Shown here: in pieces, positions 17,457 through 25,915 of the stretch
Position numbering within the stretch: position 1 is the stretch's first letter
Layout of the letters: each line of letters starts with the position of its first letter
NCBI RefSeq assembly: GCF_963931595.1
Contig: NZ_OZ007030.1
Span: 1-64,000 of the forward strand
Length of the DNA: 64,000 nt
Direction of reading: 5' to 3'
Source: an uncultured Subdoligranulum sp.
GTDB taxonomy: Bacteria > Bacillota > Clostridia > Oscillospirales > Ruminococcaceae
Made by a program: the position numbers and the translations under genes
Notes under the pieces: generated by a model
What the model was told of the DNA's origin: nothing
Seen by the model: the letters and a program-made list of their open reading frames with translations, nothing else
The model's database searches: none

Positions 17457-17522
17457 GAATACAAAAAGACGCGCCCACGGGAAATCCGTGGACGCGATAA
17501 CGGCTTGGAGAGGAGCAAAACC

Positions 17523-18035
17523 GTGACAACCGGCGAAAAAATCAAGCGGATACGCCGCCATCGGCAGATGACGCAGAAGGAACTGGGAGAGAAGATCGGG
17601 CTGGGCGCAGGCGGCGCCAACCGCATCGCCCAGTATGAGATGGGGTATCGGATTCCCAAAAAGCCGCTGCTGGAGAAGATGGCCGAAGCGATGAATGTGT
17701 CTGCGATGGCCTTGTCGGAAGGCGGAAACGGTGCGGCTGCCGATATGATGGAACAACTGTTCTGGCTGGATGAGGAAGTGCCCGGTATTATCAACCTGGT
17801 CCGGACACAGCGGTCCGAGACCCGGCACAACGCCAATCCGGATTTTTCGTTGCACTATGATGATAACGATGACTGGCCGCCGGACAGCCCTGTGGCCATG
17901 TGGTTCAATTCGACGATCCTGAATGATTTCCTTAAAGACTGGGCGGAAGTGCAGCGGAAGCTTCGCCAAGGAGAAATTACCGAAGCGGAATACTTTGAGT
18001 GGAAGATTTGTTGGCCGGAGAGTGCGGATAAATAA
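17523..18035 (+). CDS. XRE-family helix-turn-helix regulator
   Basis: A 170-residue protein. Residues 3-62 form the XRE helix-turn-helix (MTQKELGEKIGLGAGGANRIAQYE), followed by an acidic tail with no recognised domain (repeated Asp near DDNDDWPP) and a C-terminal ITEAEYFEWK segment. I chose GTG 17523 because GGAGAGGAG lies at 17507-17515; an upstream TTG is also in frame. It is transcribed away from the eroded RepA-like gene, and four related operator motifs lie between them. It is likely the master repressor of the former element, with autoregulation. Confidence 0.88.
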   Translation: MTTGEKIKRIRRHRQMTQKELGEKIGLGAGGANRIAQYEMGYRIPKKPLLEKMAEAMNVSAMALSEGGNGAAADMMEQLFWLDEEVPGIINLVRTQRSETRHNANPDFSLHYDDNDDWPPDSPVAMWFNSTILNDFLKDWAEVQRKLRQGEITEAEYFEWKICWPESADK

Positions 18036-18291
18036 TCTGAAAACAGTGAACGTTGTGGTTTGATAAGCAAGAAGACCTTTTCTCCCAAAGGATAGTAAAT
18101 GATTTTGATAATATAAAAGGGCAGAATATAGAATTGTACAGATACAACATCGTAGATTAAATAATAATAAACAATAAGTATCCAAAAAGAGCTATATAGC
18201 CGATTTCGTAAAAATATTTTCTTAAAACGCATATAAAGCGTTGAAATCTGAGTTTATAATCTTTATAATATTACTTAAAGGAGGTGTGCAA

Positions 18292-19500
18292 ATGCTTTGC
18301 CAGTTTTCGTTTCACAATTTTAGATCCTATAAGAGCGAAACTACCTTCGATTTTCAGGCGGCGACATTGCCGGAGTTTAAGGATACTTTGATTACACAGG
18401 ATAAGGCATCCGACTTGCTACCAGTAGCGGTTGTGTACGGACCAAACGGTGGAGGTAAGTCTAACCTTCTGGAAGCACTTGCCTGCTTAATTTCGACTGT
18501 TGCAAGACCGGTCCATGAGTTGGGAAAAAATCGCCAGCAGTATATCTTCCAGCAGAAAACGGAAGCGGTTCCATTTTTATATGATCACGAATCAGCGTCT
18601 AGTCCTACTGAATTCAGAATTTATTTTAGAATAGAAAACAACGAATATTGCTATTATATTTCCTTGAAAGATGAAGAAGTTATATCGGAAAGCCTATACC
18701 GAAAGATAATTGGTGCGAAAAGGAGCGCAACGATTTTTGAACGTGAAGGAAGCACCATAGAACTTGGGTACACCTTATCGAAGGAAAGAGGAATTAATAC
18801 TGCCGTAAATCCCAAGATGCCATATGTGTCTTTTCTGGCTATCAACTATGATATTCCCGAAATCAATGAAGTGCTATACTGGTTTGAAAGCTGTATCGTA
18901 CAGAATTATGCGCACCCCATGGTGGAGCATCGGATCATGTTGAGCGATGATGATAAGTTTAAGCAAAATTTGCTAAAGGCTCTGCATGATATGGACATTG
19001 ATATCGTGGATTATCGGTACGATGAAGAAACAAAGCGGCTATTTACACAGCGGCAGATCGGTGAGCAAAAGGTTGAACTTCCGTTTCAGGAAGAATCCGA
19101 AGGAACCCGCAAAATTATTGCAGCTTTACCCATCTTGCTTATGGCTCTTGCACAGGGGCGCTTAGTTATTATTGATGAATTGGACGCAAAACTGCACCCA
19201 AAGCTGTTGCGATATGTGATCTTTTTGTTTAAGGATAAGAAAATCAACCAGCATGGTGCGCAGCTGCTGTTCACATCTCACGATATGTACACTTTAAAAA
19301 ATACCGTTTTTCGCAGAGATGAGATTTGGTTCGCTGCAGAAAATGCGAAGCATGAGAGCGAAATTTATTCCCTGTATGAAATCCGCAATGAGGATAATGA
19401 GAGAGTAAAGAACACCGCTGCATATGACAAGCAGTATATGGAAGGCCGATATGGAGCAGATCCGTATCTTTCCAATATGCTTGGGGGTGAATTCGAGTGA
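18292..19500 (+). CDS. AAA ATPase of an AbiL-like (RloA-type) abortive-infection system
   Basis: A 402-residue AAA_15/AAA_21 ATPase. It starts with the RecF/OLD-like FSFHNFRSYKSE strand, Walker A YGPNGGGKSNL (about 47-57), an ABC-like EESEGTRKI signature (about 266-274), Walker B LVIIDELDAKLHP (about 291-303) and a switch histidine region LLFTSHD. The length is normal for RloA/AbiLi-type ATPases. ATG 18292 has AAAGGAGGTG 7 bases upstream. The stop overlaps the start of an RloB-like gene by four bases, the usual coupling of this two-gene defence pair, where the ATPase partner senses or gates and RloB is the probable nuclease effector. Composition is AT-richer than the backbone. The partner is broken, so the system is probably inactive. 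Confidence 0.82.
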   Translation: MLCQFSFHNFRSYKSETTFDFQAATLPEFKDTLITQDKASDLLPVAVVYGPNGGGKSNLLEALACLISTVARPVHELGKNRQQYIFQQKTEAVPFLYDHESASSPTEFRIYFRIENNEYCYYISLKDEEVISESLYRKIIGAKRSATIFEREGSTIELGYTLSKERGINTAVNPKMPYVSFLAINYDIPEINEVLYWFESCIVQNYAHPMVEHRIMLSDDDKFKQNLLKALHDMDIDIVDYRYDEETKRLFTQRQIGEQKVELPFQEESEGTRKIIAALPILLMALAQGRLVIIDELDAKLHPKLLRYVIFLFKDKKINQHGAQLLFTSHDMYTLKNTVFRRDEIWFAAENAKHESEIYSLYEIRNEDNERVKNTAAYDKQYMEGRYGADPYLSNMLGGEFE

Positions 19501-20173
19501 GCTTGAAGCCACCCAAAAAGAGCGATATGGGCAAAAGCTGGATGAAAGGCCGACAGGATCGAGTGAAAAGGATTCAGCCGGAATATCATCTGATTGTCAC
19601 AGAAGGCACAAAAACTGAACCAGCCTATTTCGAAGCAATAAAAAATGAAATCAACCGACGCCATCCTCAAAAAATCCAATTGCAAATTGAAGGGGCGGGT
19701 CTTAATACCGTTTCACTGTTTGAGAAAGCAAAGGCCCTCGTTGCAATATCGCCAAACGTGTATAAGCATGTATGGATTGTATATGACACGGATGATTTCC
19801 CTGCGAACACATCAATGAAGTGCAGAATTTGTGCGAAATCAATTCCAACGAGGAAACAGAATATCATGCGCTTTGGTCCAATTAGTGTATTGAGTTATGG
19901 TTTCTTTTGCATTTTTGCTACTTTCAATCTGATGTTTCCAGAAATGAATATTTCCCGAAGTTAAGCCAGTTGATGTGTGCACAGGGATTGGATGCGTACC
20001 GGAAAAATCGAGAGGATATGTATCAGGTGTTATTTCCCTATATGGAGACTGCTATTGCCAATGCCAAAAGGTTGGCGGCGAAAAACGAAGGGAAAACGCC
20101 GGCAGAATCCGCTCCGGGAACAGAGGTATATAGGTTGGTTGAAAAATTAAAACCGTATCTTCTGGAAGAATAG
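19497..20173 (+). pseudogene. RloB-like (AbiLii-type) effector, broken by a frameshift and an amber codon
   Basis: The first 100 codons encode a typical RloB start: YHLIVTEGTKTEPAYFEAI (Toprim-like glutamate), then VWIVYDTDDFPA with the conserved acidic pair. At about 19804 one base is missing (GCGAACAC where GCGGAACAC is expected), after which the zero frame is nonsense. In the correct frame the family sequence continues: HINEVQNLCE, ETEYHALWSN, then TAG at 19883-19885 where CAG (Gln, as in SNQCIELWF) is expected. The sequence goes on as CIELWFLLHFCYFQSD and an intact C-terminus to the TAA at about 20171. Two independent lesions make sequencing error unlikely. The full gene would encode about 225 residues. 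Confidence 0.82.
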
Positions 20174-20206
20174 GCTTTTGCCGAAAAAATTTAAAAGCCA
20201 AAAAAT

Positions 20207-20259
20207 GAGCCGTATGAACGAAATCTCCGGGAAGGTCCGAAGATGGGTTCATACGGCTC
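20207..20259. terminator. 13-bp inverted repeat after the RloB-like gene
   Basis: GAGCCGTATGAAC (20207-20219) pairs perfectly with GTTCATACGGCTC (20247-20259); it is followed by TTATGGTTTATT. It probably ends the ATPase/RloB transcript. Confidence 0.6.
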
Positions 20260-20351
20260 TTATGGTTTATTGTGCAAAGGCGTTTCCCTTGGTAAAGGGG
20301 GCTGCCTATTGCTTTTAGGATTATTTGCTTTGCAGTGCGTTCAGCAGCTCG

Positions 20352-20426
20352 CTAGCGGATTACTGCCTTACAAAAGGCGTTGTGCTTGCGCTGGATGTAC
20401 TCCTGATAGGCTTCAAAGTCGGTCAT
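20352..20426 (-). pseudogene. short remnant of a small element ORF (sigma-like N-terminus)
   Basis: Reading on the minus strand, ATG (complement of 20424-20426) has AGAGGGGGAA upstream and encodes MTDFEAYQEYIQRKHNAFC and five more residues before a TAG. The start resembles, from memory, the small sigma-factor-like proteins of Tn916-type elements, which are far longer. After the stop a different frame reads ASELLNALQSK and stops. It looks like a deleted gene of which only the first 24 codons and a tail remain. Confidence 0.35.
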
Positions 20427-20455
20427 GGAAATTCCCCCTCTCTGAATAATAGTGC

Positions 20456-20488
20456 GGGGCGGCAGCACTCCTTGCTGTCGCCCCTTGA
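20456..20488. other. GC hairpin at the end of the MATE operon
   Basis: GGGGCGGCAGC (20456-20466) pairs with GCTGTCGCCCC (20474-20484), one G-T pair. It lies just past the stop codon of the second MATE gene and may end that transcript, but there is no T run on that strand. Confidence 0.4.
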
Positions 20489-20492
20489 TTGC

Positions 20493-21896
20493 CTATCTGC
20501 AAAGGCGGGCGGGGCTGCGGGCGGCGGCGCGTATGCGCCGTTCATCTTGACCGCCCGCTGGCTCGGCTGGCTTTGCTATTACCTTGCGGTAAACGTACAT
20601 GGATATGATCGCAGTAATCACTTCCGTGATCCAAAACGCATTCCAGACGCCAACCGCTCCGAGAAACCTGCTGAGTAAAAACGCAGCCGGGATGAGTACC
20701 ACTACATACCGGCAAAGAGAAATCAGTAAGGAGGGCGTGCCTTTCCCCAGCCCCTCCAATGCGCCGGAAGAAGTAACAGAAACCGCCGAGACGATAAATC
20801 CGGCCCCGATGATGCGCAAGGCAGTTTCCCCGGCCTGGATCGTCGCTTCCGTGTGGGTAAACAGCCCTATCAGCTGGCCGGGGATCAGCAGACATATCGC
20901 GGTTCCAAGCACCATAATGATACCGCTCATGCACAAAACAATCTGATAAATCTGGCTGACTCGTTTGTGCTCCCCTGCACCGTAGTTATAGCCGATCAGG
21001 GGGCGCATCCCCTGCACAATGCCATTCGCCGGAAGATAGATGAAGGTCTGCAATTTGTAATAGATCCCCAAAACCAGAATATACACTTCGGAATAGGCAG
21101 CTAAAATCGCATTGAGCGCCGAAATCAAAAGAGACGGAAGTGCAAGATTCAGGGTTGCGGGAATGCCGATAGAATACAGCTTGATGACCATCTTTTTGCT
21201 GGGCAAAATGTACTGCCTGCGGATATGCACGCGAATTGGCCGCAAAAGATAGACTACAAGGTAAATCGCCAGTGTCAGAGCCTGTCCGATGCCGGTTGCC
21301 AGCGCAGCGCCTTCCATTCCCATTTCCGGGAATGGGCCATAGCCAAAAATCAGAACGGGGTCTAAGACGATGTTTGTGATGCACCCGCACATCAGGCTGA
21401 TCATGGTTGTCTTCATGTTTCCTACTGCCTGGAACAGTTTCTCAAACGCCATGCTGACGGTAACAATGAGCGTAAAGGCGAACGCAACGATAGAATAGCG
21501 GACGCCAAGTTCAATGACCGCTTCGGATGAAGTGAACATCCGCAGGAAAACCGGCATGATGGCGATACAGCAGACTGTCATAACAACGCCATGAATGATA
21601 GCAAACACAAGCCCCTGTGTAGCGGCTTGATCCGCTTTGCTGTTATCGCCCGCGCCCAGATGGAAAGCGATCACTGCGTTGATTCCAACACCAAATCCAA
21701 TTCCGACAGCATTGATAAAATTTTGAACCGGGTAAACCAGTGATAACGCCGTCATAGCTTCCTCGCTGATCTGTGCGACAAAAAAGCTGTCTACAATGTT
21801 GTAGAGGGAATTGACCAGCATGGATAACACCATCGGCAGGGACATGGATAAAATCAGCGGTAATACCGGCTTCTCTTTCATGAAAGTATCGTTCAT
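20493..21896 (-). CDS. MATE-family multidrug/organic cation efflux transporter (second of the operon)
   Basis: A 467-residue protein with 12 predicted membrane helices in two MatE repeats: LPMVLSMLVNSLYNIVDSFF, given as LPMVLSMLVNSLYN, VGIGFGVGINAVIA, then GNMKTTMISLMCG, GIVQGMRPLIGYNYGAGEHKR and a second-half LEGLGKGTPSLLISL. Start ATG (complement of 21894-21896) with AGGAGG 5 bases before. It overlaps the stop of the upstream MATE gene in an ATGA, so the two are translationally coupled and may function as a pair. The C-terminal tail is Arg/Ala-rich and reaches into the GC-rich 3' region. Family members use sodium or proton gradients to export drugs and toxins. Confidence 0.9.
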   Translation of the reverse strand: MNDTFMKEKPVLPLILSMSLPMVLSMLVNSLYNIVDSFFVAQISEEAMTALSLVYPVQNFINAVGIGFGVGINAVIAFHLGAGDNSKADQAATQGLVFAIIHGVVMTVCCIAIMPVFLRMFTSSEAVIELGVRYSIVAFAFTLIVTVSMAFEKLFQAVGNMKTTMISLMCGCITNIVLDPVLIFGYGPFPEMGMEGAALATGIGQALTLAIYLVVYLLRPIRVHIRRQYILPSKKMVIKLYSIGIPATLNLALPSLLISALNAILAAYSEVYILVLGIYYKLQTFIYLPANGIVQGMRPLIGYNYGAGEHKRVSQIYQIVLCMSGIIMVLGTAICLLIPGQLIGLFTHTEATIQAGETALRIIGAGFIVSAVSVTSSGALEGLGKGTPSLLISLCRYVVVLIPAAFLLSRFLGAVGVWNAFWITEVITAIISMYVYRKVIAKPAEPAGGQDERRIRAAARSPARLCR

Positions 21897-23257
21897 AATT
21901 CCTCCTTCGCAGAACACGCTATGATTTTTTTACGGTGATACCAAGCCATCATTATGAGAGCAACGAGCAAGGTGCCGGTTTCCGCGACAGGGAATGCAAG
22001 CCAGATTCCGTTCAGATGGAACCATTTGTCCAGACACCATAGGGATGGAATAAGGAAAAGCAGTTGCCTGCATAATTGAATCGCCATGCTGGAACCTACT
22101 TTTTCTGTGGCCTGAAAATAGGTGGAAATCATAGTAGAAAGACCGCAAAACAGATAGCTTGTCGCCATAATCCGCATAGCGGATATTCCAAAGGAGCGCA
22201 TGGCTTCCGATGCCGTAAACAATCCCAAAATCTGCGCCGGAAAAAGGATGACAGCCAACGTCCCCAGTATCATCATGCCGGTGACCAAAGCAGTTCCGTA
22301 TCGGAAAGCGGAATGCAGCCGTTCGCTGTTCCCTGCGCCATAGTTAAACCGCATGACTGGCAGGCAACCCTGGATCAAGCCATTTACCGTCATAACAATC
22401 AACTGCTGCACCTTAAAATATGCACCGAAGAATGCAATCGCCGTATCAGAATACGCCACCAGAAACAGATTGACGAACGTCACCATAAACGAACTGAGGG
22501 CGTTCATAATAAAAGATGGCAGGCCAAAGGCAAAAATACGGCGGATCATCTGTTTCTGCAAATGAAAGCCTTTGATTTTTACCTGCACTTTTTGCTTTTT
22601 GCCCAGCAGCAAAGCAAACGCCAAAATCATGGACAACAAATAACCCGCAACAGTAGCCACCGCAGCACCGCGGATTCCCATAGCCGGAAAAATACCAATA
22701 CCAAAAATCAGGATAGGGTCGAATACAAAATTAACGACCACGCCCGCAATCTGGAACCACATGGGAGCAACCATATTCCCGGTGGCCTGTATCATCTTTT
22801 GGATTGCGATATGCACCATATTGGGGATTTGCATGAACGAACATACACCCATATAGGCAATACTCAACTGATAGATTTCTTCATTACTGGTGAATGCCCG
22901 AAAATAGGGTTTCATAATCAGTAATGACAGAAGATTGAGCAAAGCACCAATTCCAAAGGCCAGCAATAATCCATGTGTGACGGTGGCATTCGCCTCATCC
23001 TGCTTTTTCTGTCCAAGATACCCCGCAATCAACACATTCACACCAACGCCGATCCAAATAGAAGCTGCGTTCATCAGAGTTGTAATGGGAAACGACAGGG
23101 AAACCGCCGTCAACGCATTCTCACTCAGCCGCGCTACAAACGCGCTGTCTATCAGGTTATAGGAATATTGCAGAAACATGGAGATCAGCGGCGGTATCGA
23201 CATTTGCCAGATGAGTTTTCCAACGGGCGCAACCGCCATTTTGTTATTGGTCTGCAT
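21893..23257 (-). CDS. MATE-family efflux transporter (first of the operon)
   Basis: A 454-residue, 12-helix MATE protein (MSIPPLISMFLQYSYNLIDSA near the start, quoted as MSIPPLISMFLQYSYN; IWIGVGVNVLIAGYLG; GLIQGCLPVMRFNYGAGNSER at the second repeat). It is clearly related to, but diverged from, the MATE encoded directly downstream. Start ATG (complement of 23255-23257) with GAGGAGGGAAA upstream. It follows the nitroreductase gene by 60 bases on the same strand, so nitroreductase, MATE and MATE form one operon driven from the promoter at 23972-24000. Confidence 0.9.
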   Translation of the reverse strand: MQTNNKMAVAPVGKLIWQMSIPPLISMFLQYSYNLIDSAFVARLSENALTAVSLSFPITTLMNAASIWIGVGVNVLIAGYLGQKKQDEANATVTHGLLLAFGIGALLNLLSLLIMKPYFRAFTSNEEIYQLSIAYMGVCSFMQIPNMVHIAIQKMIQATGNMVAPMWFQIAGVVVNFVFDPILIFGIGIFPAMGIRGAAVATVAGYLLSMILAFALLLGKKQKVQVKIKGFHLQKQMIRRIFAFGLPSFIMNALSSFMVTFVNLFLVAYSDTAIAFFGAYFKVQQLIVMTVNGLIQGCLPVMRFNYGAGNSERLHSAFRYGTALVTGMMILGTLAVILFPAQILGLFTASEAMRSFGISAMRIMATSYLFCGLSTMISTYFQATEKVGSSMAIQLCRQLLFLIPSLWCLDKWFHLNGIWLAFPVAETGTLLVALIMMAWYHRKKIIACSAKEEL

Positions 23258-23317
23258 ACTTTCCCTCCTCTCCACAAAGTGTCCGGCGCAAAAAAAATTG
23301 CGCCGGACAGCAGGTTA

Positions 23318-23839
23318 TTAAATCCGAACAATATAGTTTTGTTTGCGTGCTGCGGGCTGACCGGCTTCCTTAGCTGGATAACCCAATGCAATCGCTCCGA
23401 CGCCACGCAAGGTTTCCGGCAGCTTCCACTCCCGCAGGAGAGCCTTACCGCTTTCACTGTCGAAAATCTCACGTTCCCGATGTACCCATACGGTTCCCAG
23501 CCCAAGAGCATGGGCGGCGAGCATCATATTTTCAAGGACGCAGCTTCCATCCTCTACAAAGGTGTTTGCGGAGCCATCTGCCAGAACCAAAATCACGACA
23601 GGCGCGCCATAATAAGGGTCTGTATTGTTCCCCATCACTTCTGCGTTTAACCTGGCGATTTCCTGCCGGTATTTAGGGTCTGTGATTGCAATGATGGTAG
23701 GGGATTGACGTCCTCCGCCGGTAGGTGCATAAGTCCCGGCTTCCAGTACAGCGTCCAACGCCTCGGAAGGGACAGGTTGCGGTTTGTAAGCCCGTACACT
23801 ACGGCGCGTCTTGATCAGAGATAAGAAGTTGTTTTCCAT
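23318..23839 (-). CDS. nitroreductase-family flavoprotein
   Basis: A 173-residue FMN-dependent nitroreductase-like protein: the phosphate-binding TRRSVRAYKPQPV at the start, APTGGGRQSP, and a mid-domain VLENMMLAAHALGLGTVWV typical of the fold, quoted as VLENMMLAAHALGLG. The length is that of the short nitroreductase subfamily. Start ATG (complement of 23837-23839) with GGAGGAT 8 bases upstream. It is the first gene of an operon with two MATE exporters, suggesting that it reduces or modifies a toxic aromatic or quinone compound that the transporters export. That substrate link is inference. Confidence 0.9.
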   Translation of the reverse strand: MENNFLSLIKTRRSVRAYKPQPVPSEALDAVLEAGTYAPTGGGRQSPTIIAITDPKYRQEIARLNAEVMGNNTDPYYGAPVVILVLADGSANTFVEDGSCVLENMMLAAHALGLGTVWVHREREIFDSESGKALLREWKLPETLRGVGAIALGYPAKEAGQPAARKQNYIVRI

Positions 23840-23885
23840 AAAAAATCATCCTCCATTCTGTCAACATTTCCGAGATGCAGGCAAC

Positions 23886-23923
23886 AAAAAAGCCACACAA
23901 CTATCATAAGACAGTTGTGTGGC
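23886..23923 (-). terminator. attenuator-like terminator in the leader of the nitroreductase operon
   Basis: A perfect 11-bp stem GCCACACAACT/AGTTGTGTGGC (23892-23902 with 23913-23923) is followed, reading on the minus strand, by TTTTTT (23891-23886). It lies between the operon promoter and the first gene, so it can stop transcription before the nitroreductase gene. Confidence 0.75.
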
Positions 23924-23971
23924 AAAAAGATGACCGAATCCGGAAAAGTCCACTCAAATTTTACGTCTATT

Positions 23972-24000
23972 ATTATAGCGAGCTTTCGGGAGACCGTCAA
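23972..24000 (-). promoter_or_regulatory. promoter of the nitroreductase-MATE-MATE operon
   Basis: On the minus strand: TTGACG (complement of 23995-24000), a 17-base spacer and TATAAT (complement of 23972-23977). The transcript would begin near 23965 and carry a 125-base leader with the attenuator. Confidence 0.82.
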
Positions 24001-24398
24001 GCATCAATCTTTACGGAATTGTGGCGGCTGTCTGTTGCTTTTTGTGTTACTTTATGGCACATGAGCATTTGCTCTGGGGTCATCACAAACACCTCCGACG
24101 TGCCTTTCAATTTGCTTTATTATAGCATGCCGAACCGGGAAAAGGCTATTGGTAGCAGGAAAGACTTCTGAAAAAATTGAATAGAGCGATAATTTTGGAG
24201 CGACCCGGAATGCGGGATGGAGTAATTTGTCCGCTTGTTGCTTCAAAAGTGCTCAAAGTTGTGTAATGGCGGGAAGTGCGCATCTATTTCTACAGGATAT
24301 CAACCGATTTTTTCGGCTTCTAATTATTTGCTAATTTTTGCTAAGGTACCGTCAAGAGTTATGCGCAAATTTGTTTGCAGGGTCTGGCATGAGTGAAG

Positions 24399-25589
24399 TC
24401 AGCCAGCAATGGAGGCATCTTCAAGGGCGGCCTCCAGGTGCTTCATGTTCATGTACTTCTTGTTGCCCCACTGGGTGCCGGCCACATGGCGCAGCCGGGC
24501 ACAGACCAGCATAAGGGCGGAATTGCCGTCCGGGAAACTGCCCACCACACGGGTACGGCGGCGGATCTCCCGGTTGAGTCGTTCAATAACGTTATTGGTA
24601 CGGATGCGAGTCCAGTGCTCGCTGGGAAAATCGCAGTAGGTCAGCGTCTCCTCAATGCCATCCTCTACCTTCTTGGCCGCCTCTTTCAGTTTCATGGAGC
24701 GCAGTTCTTCCACCACAGCTTTGGCCTTTTCCCGGGCTGCTTTCTTGCTTTCCTGGGCGTGGATCGCCTTGAGCATTTTGGCTACCAGTTTTACCTTGGA
24801 ACGAGGAGTGACTGAGAACACATTGCGGTAGAAATGGACAGTACACCGCTGGTACTTGGCTTCAGGGAATACTTCTTCTACAGCCTCCAGCATACCAAGG
24901 CACTTGTCGCCAACAATGAGTTTCACACCGTCCAGACCTCGGCCACGCAGCCACTGGAAGAAGCTGACCCAGCTGGACTTGTCCTCCTTCATGCCCTCGG
25001 CGGCACCCAGAACCTCACGGTATCCGTCCTCATTGACCGCAATTGCCACAAGAATGGCTACGTTTTCAAATTCGCCGCCCCAGTTACGGCGCAGATAGAT
25101 CCCATCCACATAGACATACGGATATCGTCCGCCTTGCAGAGGACGGTTCCGCCAATCCTCGATGTGGACATACGCTTTCTTGTTTAACTCACTTATAGTG
25201 GAGGGAGAGACTTTGCTGCCCCAGAGGGCCTCGGTAATATCCTCCACACGCCGAACGGATACGCCTGCCAGGTACATCTCAATGAGGGCTTCTTCCACGC
25301 TGCTCTCCCGGCGGCGATACCGCTCAATGATGGCGGTTTCAAAGGAGATCCCCTTGAGCTTGGGCACCTTCAGGGTAACGTTCCCGGATGTAGTGGTGAG
25401 ATTTCGGTTGTAGTGGCCGCTGCGATAGCCCTGACGCTGCTCATTGCGCTCGTACCGGGCCGCCTGGGTCAGCTTCTCCGCCTCGGCCTCCAGCAGTTCG
25501 TTGAGGGTTTCCTCTACGCTGCCTCGTACCAGTTCTTTGATTTGACCCTTGATTACTTCCTCGTTAAGCTGTACAATCTTTTCGGACAT
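24399..25589 (-). CDS. IS256-family (Mutator-type) transposase
   Basis: A 396-residue transposase of normal length for IS256. The DDE residues are visible: first Asp in YVYVDGIYLRRN (about residue 161), second Asp in KLIVGDKCLGM (about 227), and Glu in TNNVIERLNREIRRRTR (about 335), in the usual C-terminal signature. An N-terminal DNA-binding half contains ARYERNEQRQGYRSGHYNR, quoted as RNEQRQGYRSGHY. Start ATG (complement of 25587-25589) lies within the inner arm of a 12-bp inverted repeat, with AAAGGAGA as ribosome binding site. It looks intact. Confidence 0.95.
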   Translation of the reverse strand: MSEKIVQLNEEVIKGQIKELVRGSVEETLNELLEAEAEKLTQAARYERNEQRQGYRSGHYNRNLTTTSGNVTLKVPKLKGISFETAIIERYRRRESSVEEALIEMYLAGVSVRRVEDITEALWGSKVSPSTISELNKKAYVHIEDWRNRPLQGGRYPYVYVDGIYLRRNWGGEFENVAILVAIAVNEDGYREVLGAAEGMKEDKSSWVSFFQWLRGRGLDGVKLIVGDKCLGMLEAVEEVFPEAKYQRCTVHFYRNVFSVTPRSKVKLVAKMLKAIHAQESKKAAREKAKAVVEELRSMKLKEAAKKVEDGIEETLTYCDFPSEHWTRIRTNNVIERLNREIRRRTRVVGSFPDGNSALMLVCARLRHVAGTQWGNKKYMNMKHLEAALEDASIAG

Positions 25590-25656
25590 GGTTTGCTGTC
25601 TCCTTTCAGAATGGTGTGTCGTGACTTCATTCTACCAGAGGGCTGCAAACCATGTC
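25585..25656 (-). repeat. segment bounded by 12-bp inverted repeats at the transposase start
   Basis: GACATGGTTTGC (25585-25596) and its exact inverse GCAAACCATGTC (25645-25656) enclose about 48 bases carrying the transposase ribosome binding site. A diverged copy of this segment in opposite orientation relative to its IS end lies at 27780-27848. Confidence 0.7.
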
Positions 25657-25796
25657 TCTTTTTATCTACTTTTCAATTTGCGAAACTTATTGTACCTTAT
25701 CTTTGCTAATTATGATTATTAGAATAATGATTAGAAAAAACGGGGCCGTGTTATACAGACTTCGTCAATCATTCAAAGTGTGCTTATACTAGAACA

Positions 25797-25830
25797 GGGG
25801 AGCCGGGCAAATACCCGGCTCCCCGTTTTT
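25797..25830 (+). terminator. rho-independent terminator hairpin
   Basis: A perfect stem GGGGAGCCGGG/CCCGGCTCCCC (25797-25807 with 25814-25824) is followed by GTTTTT. On the plus strand it has no obvious gene of its own upstream, perhaps because that gene was lost or replaced when the IS inserted. It may also stabilise the 3' end of the flavodoxin-like transcript on the other strand. Confidence 0.75.
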
Positions 25831-25915
25831 ATCATTGTTTTGGCATGCCACGCTCTGCACCGGAGTTTACTCCACGGTGGAACTGAGCGGCTTGGGGCGC
25901 AATGGCAGAAAGAGT

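Larger units (their letters stand above)
24336..25701 (-). mobile_element. IS256-family insertion sequence
   Basis: The element holds a complete IS256-type transposase. Ends are imperfect inverted repeats: left CTAAGGTAC ... GCAAATT (from about 24340), right the inverse of ATAAGGTACAATAAG ... GCAAATT (to 25701). TTTGCTAAT occurs on both sides (24327-24335 and 25702-25710) and is the probable 9-bp target duplication; four extra T on the left make that boundary uncertain by a few bases. It inserted between the MATE operon and the flavodoxin-like gene. Confidence 0.85.

Noticed and set aside
23997..24083. 28-codon frame on the minus strand with GGAGG upstream
   Set aside because: Too short and without homology I can name; its end overlaps the -35 box of the nitroreductase operon, so it is noted there rather than called as a gene.
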